Assembly: GCA_024690665.1 (NCBI GenBank)
Contig: JAILOU010000021.1
Location: 1-64,000, forward strand
DNA length: 64,000 nucleotides
Origin: Eubacterium sp.
Lineage (GTDB): Bacteria > Bacillota > Clostridia > Lachnospirales > Lachnospiraceae
Direction of reading: 5' to 3'
Made by a program: the position numbers and the translations under genes. Under the pieces are notes generated by a model. The model saw only the letters and a list, made by a program, of their open reading frames with translations, was not told the DNA's origin and did not search any database. Of the stretch, positions 26,201 through 33,811 are shown piece by piece. Every line of letters starts with the position of its first letter. The stretch's first letter is position 1.

Positions 26201-27318
26201 GCATGACGGTTTATAACGGTTATCTGTATATGCTTGGTGGTTTAAGTGTTGTAGATGAAGGAACAGGCGACAATCCGGTGTCACTTGATACTATTTATGC
26301 AGGTCAGATTTCAAAGGCTTCTTCCTGGACAACTTCCAACATGAAGGTTGCAACAATGCCGGATGCAACATATGGAGGTAAGGTTGTTGCATATAATGGC
26401 AATGTATACTATGCACTTGGACAGGAAGATGAGCTGATATCACAGAAGGTTTACTGCTATAACATTTCCAAAAAGACATGTACCACTTTACTTACGTTAC
26501 CGGATGTGATTCGTGATCCTGTTACTACAAAGAATGCTGAAGAAGGTGTGTATGCAGATTATCTGCAGGGTACTTTAGGCGCTTATGGAAGTGGTCTTGT
26601 TGTAAGTGGTATTTCCTTTGATGGATATGGTGATCTGCTTTACATTAACCCAAGTAAGAAAACATATTCTTCTGCCTATGCTACGGTTAACAGGGATGTA
26701 ATCGTTAGTGCTGTATCAGGAATGACGGTTGGAGATAAACTATATGTGGGCTATGAAGATTACAATGCTGAAAATGATGAGGAGGCAGTTCGTCTTCGAA
26801 GCATTGATCTTTCATCCAGTGCTTATTCGGGTGTCAATATCAAATACGCCGGCCTTGGAAGCGGAAGCATCTCCGGAGATGCGGTATACATGAAGGGTGA
26901 AACGATTAGCGGTACGATTAAGGCAAACAGTAAGTCTTACATCAAAAAGGTTGTGATTGACGGCAAGACCGTTAAGACGGGAACTGCCAAGTCTAAGCTG
27001 AAATCGTATACGTATTCACTGACGGCTTCTAAGACGACACATACGATCAAGGTTAACTTTGGTAAGTATGTCAGCAAAGTGAAGTTTACCAAGAAGAAAA
27101 AGACAATCAAAGCCGGTAAGAGCTTTAAGTTTAAGGCGACTACCAACGGTACGAATAAGAACGTGAAGTGGAAGGTTAGCAATAAGAAGTATGCAAAGAT
27201 TACTTCGAAGGGTAAGTTTACCGCCAAGAAGAAGGGCAAAGGTAAGACCGTGAAGGTAACGGCGATTTCGAAGGAGAATTCAAGTTATAAGAAGACTGTT
27301 AAGGTTAAAATCAAATAA
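23221..27318 (+). CDS. Secreted subtilisin-like serine protease (S8), paralog 1
   Basis: 1365 residues. A signal peptide (1-25, ending FPASTFA), a propeptide with the fervidolysin-like EGEVVVLYKDG start, then the S8 catalytic domain with D217 (VIDTGVDYTHED), H262 (GHGSHCSG) and S670 (GTSMATPV). About 200 extra residues of beta-rich, Asp/Thr/Ser-rich sequence sit between the H and S blocks. An IPT-like domain (~735-810) and a kelch/propeller-like region (~900-1200) follow. The C terminus (~1230-1365) is Lys-rich with an Ig-like (Big_2) domain, possibly for cell-wall binding. An AGGGG site precedes the ATG. A second copy lies downstream. Confidence 0.9.
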   Translation: MKKRILTTMMSGLLAVSLFPASTFATTTDSEENTGDSLIEEGAEYVEGEVVVLYKDGKVTTEASGSGTPEVSDDFGKTMQSLTKSSTEKKEIKKELKNTLSDQKKILKKSLGGSYVVEDTIVFDDDNKKTDDLVTSVVSSEKYSTEELVEKLSENSAVEVAEPNYIFKATDTTAPTESLSDAYAATEQHLDDIHAEQLWDNYTASDSEDDVVVAVIDTGVDYTHEDLKDVMWTNDLAPSVLAGEHGYDFINNDAYPMDDNGHGSHCSGIIAAEADGVGIAGVASKSDAVKIMGVKVLDEEGGGNYSTILSGWYYVMQACANGVNVKAANCSLGGSAHIEIMANVIDELGETYGVVSCVAAGNETTNIDYTAMSPAEVNSEYALTVAATEESGNLASYSNYGEKNVDVAAPGTNIVSSVSYYNYMPYIYDDDQLETTTMIYGEFSDDDTATVVDDTNKTVTLDNVSNNVTAFGTGVVKTSTGSTDNVTLASTSAEEDILSGDTSTLKWTISSPTAGDEYLLVFPISDYSNVTTSAAANLLYNVDCSEDVNIEAGEFLYNASSENIECLEDEYGDHLLVQPSDKTMSDIWLNSNIGTSDSEATLYTQKEVSAASSDYDSVGIGIKVTACGTEDITVHLEDVAITNDSEELNANGDSVVVTSYGKYDLYSGTSMATPVVTGAVAMLAVCNPSASAADLCAMIRGNVDTSNNLQVSTGGSLDFTNYTSTTTEQAVITKAKVNTSKKTVTLTGKNFGDTAGSVSYYDMNAEDYDDSTSETIAIDSSDVSWSDSKIVISDSSLIGKNAQIILTTSDSNTVKYADYMVNGMTEFTDEGVISMLSSMDEWGDEVYSVPSMLTGSDTLRFYDSYGVIYQYGDLAEGVAYGDDYYDDDSYDEEGSSESSYTLEADPADALDSYDCESKWNLNERQVSGGVAIKKVLGVAYDKGIIYEVIQVNTCNTQHYLMVGYNTDTAKWKVYYDSYGKKTANIPFAQLSSTSMTVYNGYLYMLGGLSVVDEGTGDNPVSLDTIYAGQISKASSWTTSNMKVATMPDATYGGKVVAYNGNVYYALGQEDELISQKVYCYNISKKTCTTLLTLPDVIRDPVTTKNAEEGVYADYLQGTLGAYGSGLVVSGISFDGYGDLLYINPSKKTYSSAYATVNRDVIVSAVSGMTVGDKLYVGYEDYNAENDEEAVRLRSIDLSSSAYSGVNIKYAGLGSGSISGDAVYMKGETISGTIKANSKSYIKKVVIDGKTVKTGTAKSKLKSYTYSLTASKTTHTIKVNFGKYVSKVKFTKKKKTIKAGKSFKFKATTNGTNKNVKWKVSNKKYAKITSKGKFTAKKKGKGKTVKVTAISKENSSYKKTVKVKIK

Positions 27319-27326
27319 ATCAAATA

Positions 27327-27820
27327 GGGGACGTTCCTTTTGCCACGGTCATGGGGTTTTTGGCTCGTTTCGGTGAAGAGAGGAGGTCACTCCCTTGCAG
27401 GCATACGATTTTCGCCTGCACCGACCCGCCGCTATTCGATTCTTTCCTGCGCATCATGGTTTCGCTCGCCGACGACCGTGTTCTGCTAGGATTGGTTTGG
27501 AAGTGTTACAAGAAATGACCTGTTGTGCCTTTGGCACACCCGACGTCATAAAAAAAGCGAAGATTTTGCAAGCGAGCTTGCAGTCTTCGCTTTTTCCATG
27601 CCTAGTCTGCTACGCAGACGGGTCATTTCTTTACGACAACCGAGGCAGCCCCGGTTCGTCTGAGGCTCGCTAAGGATGCTCGTCAAGAATCGGCGGCTCT
27701 CGATGTGCATTCGAAAATGTATCCTGCTCGGTCACTGGGATGTTCCCTACCGAAACGACGCTGGGTAAGGTTGCGGCCGGAAGGTGTTTCCTGATATTGG
27801 GAGGGCATTTGTCTTTGTAA
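27327..27820 (+). repeat. Dispersed cloverleaf repeat R1, copy C
   Basis: Begins with the motif GGGGACGTTCCTTTTGCCAC at 27327, repeated at 27942 after a truncated second core, so the unit is bracketed by direct repeats. Core at 27510-27631: outer stem AAGAAATGACC / GGTCATTTCTT, H1 (TGTGCC-TTT-GGCACA), H2 (GCGAAGA / TCTTCGC with GCAAGC / GCTTGC inside) and H3 GTCTGCTACGCAGAC. The outer stem differs from copy A by a G-C to A-T swap on both strands. It abuts the subtilase stop codon. Confidence 0.88.
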
Positions 27821-27975
27821 GTGGTTTGGAAGTGTTATATATGCGAGGAATGTGTCTTTGACACATCCTTCGGTTCTAAAAAAGTAGAAGATTATGCAAG
27901 CAAACTTGCAATCTTCTATTTTTTTATTTCCTGGTGTCACCGGGGACGTTCCTTTTGCCACGATCATGGGGGTTT
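27821..27975 (+). repeat. Truncated R1 core (copy C') and second GGGGACGTTCC motif
   Basis: GTTTGGAAGTGTTA is shared with the sequence just before the core of copy C. It is followed by an H1-like hairpin (ATGTGTC-TTT-GACACAT) and an H2-like hairpin (GTAGAAGATT / AATCTTCTA with GCAAGC..CTTGC inside). H3 and the right outer stem are missing. The motif GGGGACGTTCCTTTTGCCAC recurs at 27942. Confidence 0.7.
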
Positions 27976-28082
27976 TGGCTCGAGAATGGGACTTTTAGCG
28001 GGCGATTGTGAATTTAGTACTAAATAAAGGGGTTTATGGTATAATAGTCCTGAACGCAAAAACGTATGGAGGGACCATTATT

Positions 28083-31000
28083 GTGAAAAAAAGGATATTA
28101 ACAACTATGTTGTCGACGGCAATGATTGCAAGCCTGTTTCCGGCGACAGCATTTGCATCGGAAACAGATACGAGCAATCAGTCGGACGAAGAGCTGATTA
28201 ATGAAGATACCGAGTATGTAGAGGGAGAAGTGCTGGTGCTTTATAAGGATGGCGAGGTTACGACAGACAGTAGTAAAGGATCTGACCCGGAAGTGTCAGA
28301 TGAGTTTGGCTCATTTATGAAGTCTATGACGACATCCTCAACAGAGAAGAAATCGGCAGCAAAAGAATTAGATCAGACATTGCCGGATCAGAAGAGTGTT
28401 TTAAAAGATTCGCTGGGATCTTCTTATGTGGTTGAGGATACCATCGTTTTGAATGATGAAGATGCCAAGAGTGATGAGGCAGTAATCAGCGAAATCTCCT
28501 CTGAAAAATACTCGACAGAAGAACTGGTAGAAAAATTATCGGAAAATGATGCAGTTGAAATTGTGCAGCCAAACTATATCTATGAAGTGGCAGATGATCT
28601 TTCCGATACATATGCGAGCAAACAGTGGTATCTGGATCAGATTAATATTAATAAAGTATGGGATACGTACGATTCTTCAACGGACGAAGATGAAGTCGTT
28701 GTTGCAGTTTTAGATACCGGTGTGGATTATACTCACGAGGATCTGGCGGATATCATGTGGGAGAATCCACTGTCTTCATCAGTCCTTGTCGGAGAATATG
28801 GATATGACTTTGTAGATGGAGAAGCGGATCCGATGGATGATGTCGGACATGGAACGCACTGCGCAGGAATCATTGCCGCGCAGATGAATAATTCTACCGG
28901 ATTGGCAGGCGTTGCAAGTAAAGCCGGTGTGAAAATTATGGCTCTGGATATAATAGATTCTTCAGGGAGTGTAACGACAACAGCTAATGAGTTGCAGGCT
29001 TTCTATTATATTATGCGAGCTTGTGAGAATGGCGTTAATGTACGGGCGATGAATTGTTCATATGGTGGTTTAGGCACCGGAGAACTTGAGTGTGAAGTCA
29101 TTAATGAACTGGCAGATGATTACGGTGTGGTAGGATGTATTGCTGCCGGGAATGAGATGACGAATACTGATTTTAATGATTACGCTCCGGGGGGTGTCGA
29201 TGGAACCGGGGTACTTACAGTTGCAGCAACAAATGAATCCGGAGAACTGGCAGGATTTTCTAATTATGGAGAAAAAACGGTAGATGTAGCAGCGCCGGGA
29301 ACCAATATCCTGTCGACGGTATCTTATAACAGCTATTTTCCATATATCTATGATGCTACTACATTGGCATCAAATTCGTATTTTTATGGTGAAGCAAGCG
29401 GATGTACGGTAGAGGATAATGTGGCGACTCTTACCACGGCAGAGAATGTGGGCACATTTGATTCAAGTGTTATGAAAACAAATGATACAAGTGGTGAAGT
29501 GTCAATGACGCTTACCAATACTGCGGAAAGTACACTTGAAGGAGAGGATAATGTTCTTTCCTGGACGATTTCAAATCCGACGGCCGGAAAACAGTATCTG
29601 TTGGCATTTCCATTTGACCATGCTGACCTTCCCGATGATTGTGTTGGTGAGCTCCTTTATCAAACAAATCTTGCAGATGATCAGACGATTTCAACAGAAG
29701 TCGGAGACATTGTTTATTATAATCAGTCGGATTATTTATATTACTATTTAGATGACACGAAAGCGATTCGCTATCACGCAACACCTTCGTCAACTTCAAA
29801 TGGTATCTGGAGAAATGTTTCCACAGATTCTTATTACTTCACGGGACGCTTGTATACGGATGATGAGGTTTCCAAAGTAGGAAGCAATTATAGCGCCGGA
29901 ATGGGAATCTTAGTGACGGCCAATAGTACTGACGACATTACGATTAATATTAATAACGTTGCAATCTCAGGAAGCGCCGCAGACTATGGAGATAGCTTTG
30001 GACAATATGATTTATTATCAGGAACATCAATGGCGACACCGGTAGTAACGGGAACTGTAGCAATGCTGGCGGCAGCGAATCCATCTGCAAGTGCTGCTGA
30101 ACTGTGCGAAATGGTTCGGGGTAATGTAGATACGACAAACAATTTACCGGTTGCAACTTCCGGCGAGATTGATTTTAGTTCGTATACGGCTGACTCGACT
30201 GCGCAGGCGGTTATTACCTCGGCTACGGTGGATACATCAGCCGGAACAGTAACACTGAGCGGATCGAATCTTGGCGAGACCGCAGGAAGTATCTCTTGCT
30301 ATGACATTTATAATGAGACTACCTCAGAGGTATCGTCGGATCAGATTACATGGGGAGATTCTGAAATCGTAATTTCGAATGCTGATCTGATTGGAAATAA
30401 TATAAAGTTTACCGTGACAACAGATAGCTACACGATCTCTTATGCCGACTATTTGGTAAAGGGAATGGGACAATTTGAATTTGCCGGAACAGTTCCAACT
30501 ATCAGTGACGAAAATGATGATACCTATTACAATTTAATGCCTGTAAATGGTAGTGATAAAGTAAGAGGTATAGATTATATGAACGGTAAGATCTACAAAT
30601 TCAATATAGGAGATTCCGGTTCTTATACATTAGAAGCAGATCCGACCGATGTGTTTGATGATTATGATTATGCCTCGAAGTGGGGGTTAAATGACTCGTT
30701 TGCTTCAAGTCTTGAGATTGAGTCATCAACTGAGGGCGTATATAGTGAGGGAATTATATATGAAGTGCTTAAGTTAACAACTTCTTGTACGAAGCATTAC
30801 CTTTTGGTTGGATATAATACATCGAAGAAAACATGGAAGGTTTATTATGACGATTATGGAAAGAGTACAGCACAAAATCCATTTGCAATGTTAACTGAAT
30901 ATGCTATGACCGTTTATGACGGATGGCTCTACATATTCGGTGGTTATGGTACTGAGGATAGAGAACTTTCAGATTGTGTTTATGCCGGCCAGCTTTCAAA

Positions 31001-31979
31001 AGCGTCTTCATGGACAACTTCCGGCATGAAAGTGGCAACACTTCCAAATGCAAGTTATCATGGAAGAGCAATCGCGACCGGAGGCAAGATCTACTATGGA
31101 CTGGGGTATGAAGGCAGTACGTATTTATCCGAAAATCTTTATTGTTATAATATCGCGAAAAAGACCTGTGCTCTCTATACGACGCTTCCTGATATCATAA
31201 GAACTCCTGAAGCGGATGCCGATTATCTGGAAGCTACCTTGGGGCTTTATGAGGATGGCATTATTGTGAGTGGTCTCTCATTTGAAGGTGCCGGAGATTT
31301 ATTGTATCTTAATACGAGCAAGAAGACGATTACACCGGCGTATATGTCGATGAAACAGGCTGTGATTAATGATTATGCAACCGGATGTGTGAGTGGTGAT
31401 AAATTGTATCTACAGGCTTTTAGACAAAGTTCTGAAAGCGAGTATGATATGGGAGTATATGTCACGGAATTATCAGGAAGTGGCTATTCAAATCTGTCGA
31501 TCACAAAGGCCGGTAAGGGAAATGGTAGTATCAGTGGTGATACCACATATGCAAATGGTGAAACCGTCAGTGGTACAATCACGGCGAACAGTAATTCCTT
31601 TATTAAGAAAGTTGTGATTGACGGTAAGACAGTTAAGAGTGCTACTGCTAAGTCTAAGTTGAAATCGTATACTTATTCTTTTTCTGCTTCTAAGGAAACG
31701 CATACCATTAAGGTGACATTTGGCAAGTTTGTCAGCAAGGTCAAGTTTACGAAGAAGAAAAAGAAGATTAAAGCCGGTAAGAGCTTTAAGTTTAAGGCGA
31801 CCACCAATGGAACGAATACAAATGTTAGGTGGAAAGTAAGCAACAAGAAGTATGCGAAGATTACTTCGAAGGGGAAGTTTACCGCCAAGAAGAAAGGCAA
31901 AGGTAAGACGGTTAAGGTGACCGCGATTTCGAAGGAGAATTCGAAGTATAAGAAGTCAATTAAGGTTAAGATTAAATAG
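28083..31979 (+). CDS. Secreted subtilisin-like serine protease (S8), paralog 2
   Basis: I chose the GTG at 28083, which has a GGAGGG site and yields a signal peptide parallel to paralog 1; an upstream in-frame ATG at 28008 gives an unlikely N terminus. About 1298 residues. Catalytic D211 (VLDTGVDYTHED), H256 (GHGTHCAG) and S649 (GTSMATPV) are intact. The order of propeptide, protease domain with a large insert, IPT-like domain, propeller-like region and Lys-rich Big_2 C terminus is the same as in the preceding protease. The last ~100 codons are very similar at DNA level. Probably a tandem duplicate that has diverged in the insert and propeller parts. Confidence 0.9.
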   Translation: MKKRILTTMLSTAMIASLFPATAFASETDTSNQSDEELINEDTEYVEGEVLVLYKDGEVTTDSSKGSDPEVSDEFGSFMKSMTTSSTEKKSAAKELDQTLPDQKSVLKDSLGSSYVVEDTIVLNDEDAKSDEAVISEISSEKYSTEELVEKLSENDAVEIVQPNYIYEVADDLSDTYASKQWYLDQININKVWDTYDSSTDEDEVVVAVLDTGVDYTHEDLADIMWENPLSSSVLVGEYGYDFVDGEADPMDDVGHGTHCAGIIAAQMNNSTGLAGVASKAGVKIMALDIIDSSGSVTTTANELQAFYYIMRACENGVNVRAMNCSYGGLGTGELECEVINELADDYGVVGCIAAGNEMTNTDFNDYAPGGVDGTGVLTVAATNESGELAGFSNYGEKTVDVAAPGTNILSTVSYNSYFPYIYDATTLASNSYFYGEASGCTVEDNVATLTTAENVGTFDSSVMKTNDTSGEVSMTLTNTAESTLEGEDNVLSWTISNPTAGKQYLLAFPFDHADLPDDCVGELLYQTNLADDQTISTEVGDIVYYNQSDYLYYYLDDTKAIRYHATPSSTSNGIWRNVSTDSYYFTGRLYTDDEVSKVGSNYSAGMGILVTANSTDDITININNVAISGSAADYGDSFGQYDLLSGTSMATPVVTGTVAMLAAANPSASAAELCEMVRGNVDTTNNLPVATSGEIDFSSYTADSTAQAVITSATVDTSAGTVTLSGSNLGETAGSISCYDIYNETTSEVSSDQITWGDSEIVISNADLIGNNIKFTVTTDSYTISYADYLVKGMGQFEFAGTVPTISDENDDTYYNLMPVNGSDKVRGIDYMNGKIYKFNIGDSGSYTLEADPTDVFDDYDYASKWGLNDSFASSLEIESSTEGVYSEGIIYEVLKLTTSCTKHYLLVGYNTSKKTWKVYYDDYGKSTAQNPFAMLTEYAMTVYDGWLYIFGGYGTEDRELSDCVYAGQLSKASSWTTSGMKVATLPNASYHGRAIATGGKIYYGLGYEGSTYLSENLYCYNIAKKTCALYTTLPDIIRTPEADADYLEATLGLYEDGIIVSGLSFEGAGDLLYLNTSKKTITPAYMSMKQAVINDYATGCVSGDKLYLQAFRQSSESEYDMGVYVTELSGSGYSNLSITKAGKGNGSISGDTTYANGETVSGTITANSNSFIKKVVIDGKTVKSATAKSKLKSYTYSFSASKETHTIKVTFGKFVSKVKFTKKKKKIKAGKSFKFKATTNGTNTNVRWKVSNKKYAKITSKGKFTAKKKGKGKTVKVTAISKENSKYKKSIKVKIK

Positions 31980-32506
31980 GGGACGTTCCTTTTGCCACGG
32001 TCATGTTCCCTTTGCCACGGTCATGGGGGTTTTGGCTCGTTTCGGCGGGGAGGGAGGTCGCTCCCTCGCAGGCATACGATTTTCGCCTGCACCGACCCGC
32101 CGCTACTCGATCCTTTCTATGCGCATCTTTTGAGTCGCTCGCCGACGACCGCGTTCTGACTAGGATTGGTATGATTATATTACATGAAATGGCTGTTGTG
32201 CCCTTGGCACAACTGACGGAATAAAAAAATCGGAGGAATTGCAAGCAAGCTTGCACCTCCGATTTTTTTATCCCTAATCTGCTTCGCAGATAGGCCATTT
32301 CATTGTGTCATCCGAGGCAGCCTCGGTTCGTCTTTGGCTCGCTATGGATGCTCATCAAGGATCGGCGGCTCTCGATGTGCAGTTCGAAAATGTATCCTGC
32401 TCGGTCGCTGGGATGTTCCCTACCGAAACGGCGCCGGGCGGGGGTGCTGGCCGGAGGTTATTCCCGGGAGCTGCGGCGTCACCGGGGACGGTCCCTTTGC
32501 CACGAC
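31979..32506 (+). repeat. Dispersed cloverleaf repeat R1, copy D
   Basis: Starts with GGGGACGTTCCTTTTGCCAC at 31979 (partly doubled) and ends with a variant of the same motif at 32484. Core at 32184-32303: outer stem ATGAAATGGC / GCCATTTCAT, H1 (GTTGTGCC-CTT-GGCACAAC), H2 (AATCGGAGG / CCTCCGATT around GCAAGC / GCTTGC) and H3 ATCTGCTTCGCAGAT. The H2 stem has a different sequence from copies A and C but keeps pairing. It follows the second subtilase as copy C follows the first; the motif contributes the last base of the stop codon. Confidence 0.88.
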
Positions 32507-32798
32507 ATTTGTAACTTTCGTGCGCAGATATGGATGTTTGGTTACAAATTCCGTGTGCTAGTGGCGGCCGTCGAGTAACATTTGTAACTTTCGTGGGCAG
32601 ATATGGATGTTTAGTTACAAACTTCGGGTGCTAGTGTCGGCCGGCGAGTGATATTTGTAACTTTCGTGGGCAGATATGGATGTTTGGTTACAAACTTCGT
32701 GTGCTAGTGCCGGCCAGCGAGTGATATTTGTAACTTTCGTGCGCAGATATGGATGTTTAGTTACAAACTCCGTGTGCCAGCGCCGGGCGGATGGTCCC
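32507..32798. repeat. T1 palindrome array, locus 2: four 73-bp tandem units
   Basis: Units start at 32507, 32580, 32653 and 32726, an exact 73-bp period. Each has TTTGTAAC, a conserved centre (TTTCGTG.GCAGATATGGAT) and GTTACAAA, then a variable G+C-rich linker. The array directly follows R1 copy D. Confidence 0.9.
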
Positions 32799-32920
32799 TA
32801 CCGAAACGCCGCCGGCATACATTTCAACTATTTCACAACAAATTGACGCGCAGGCAATTCCATTCTTACGAATGAAATGATACAATGATTGCAATGAAAT
32901 TATAGAAGGAGGTTTTACAG

Positions 32921-33424
32921 ATGGTAGCACTACAACTAACGAATGAACAGCAGTTTTTAGACGCGCTGCTTAAGAACAATACATTTGACAACTTTTTGCT
33001 GGAAGAAGCTACAATCTTTTCGCTGGCGACGTTCTCGATTGACGGACATATCAATGAAAGTCTGTTAAAAGGCGATGATGAGAAGCGTGCCATGTTTGAG
33101 GGATGTGACTGTCTGCCATTTTCGTATCTGAAGAAATCATTTGCGGCTTACTTTGCAGATCCAAAACTCATTCATTCCTATCAGCTAACGATGAAGCTTT
33201 CAACGGAGAATCTGATTCGTACCATTCGCGCAATTGACGAAAAACTGTCACCGGCAGATTATGCGGGACTATATATGAACTTTCGGATGCAAAATCAGCT
33301 TCTGACATGCACGCCGGGGGTGTCACATCTTACATTTACGATGGATCATCAGGTGGATCGGGCCTGGGATCATATGACAGAAGTGTTTTTAAAGCAGAGC
33401 GGACTAGAGTATGAATCGTTATAA
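32921..33424 (+). CDS. Conserved hypothetical protein (probably DUF5721 family)
   Basis: 167 residues, soluble, no membrane segment. The sequence resembles a small conserved Lachnospiraceae family that I recall as DUF5721 (LEEATIFSLATFSIDGHIN, then LPFSYLKKSF). The function is not known. An AGGAGG site is 8 bases before the ATG. It stands alone between a repeat array and the transhydroxylase operon. Confidence 0.65.
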   Translation: MVALQLTNEQQFLDALLKNNTFDNFLLEEATIFSLATFSIDGHINESLLKGDDEKRAMFEGCDCLPFSYLKKSFAAYFADPKLIHSYQLTMKLSTENLIRTIRAIDEKLSPADYAGLYMNFRMQNQLLTCTPGVSHLTFTMDHQVDRAWDHMTEVFLKQSGLEYESL

Positions 33425-33811
33425 TCGGCCGGAGAACAAGAAAATTTCCGGCTCATAACCCTCATTTAAAACAAAGAAAATTGTACTTATCTGAAAACAA
33501 AAATACAATTCTATGTACATATCTTTTAAAAATCAATTTTAATTCAATCATTTTTGAACAAAAAAAGGCACGTAAAGTAGCAATACAGAAAGTAAAACAC
33601 GTCTAATAAAAGTTCGGATAAAATTATGCGAATTGCACAAAAACGAGCTTGGTATACCAGCAAAATACGGTTATTCCGAATCTGAATGATAGTAAAATTA
33701 AACAAGAAAACTGCACCTTATTATCCTTGATATAATAAAAATGTCAAAAATAACAGATTGGCGTATTTTGCGGATGCGTCAAAATCAACAAAAACAAAAG
33801 GAGAAGAGGAT
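33425..33811. promoter_or_regulatory. Long regulatory gap before the transhydroxylase operon, with GntR-like operator
   Basis: Almost 390 A+T-rich bases. TGGTATACCA (33650-33659) is a perfect palindrome of the form used by FadR-subfamily GntR regulators. A TATAAT at 33731-33736 could be the operon -10 box, but no good -35 is found at the usual spacing. No GntR gene is in the window. Nothing else recognised. Confidence 0.5.

Noticed and set aside
28008..28082. N-terminal extension of subtilase paralog 2
   Set aside because: No ribosome site, and it would put the signal peptide 25 residues from the N terminus; GTG at 28083 matches paralog 1.
32303..32578. Several overlapping small ORFs in the repeat after the second subtilase
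   Set aside because: They are not conserved as protein between R1 copies, where changes preserve base pairing instead.
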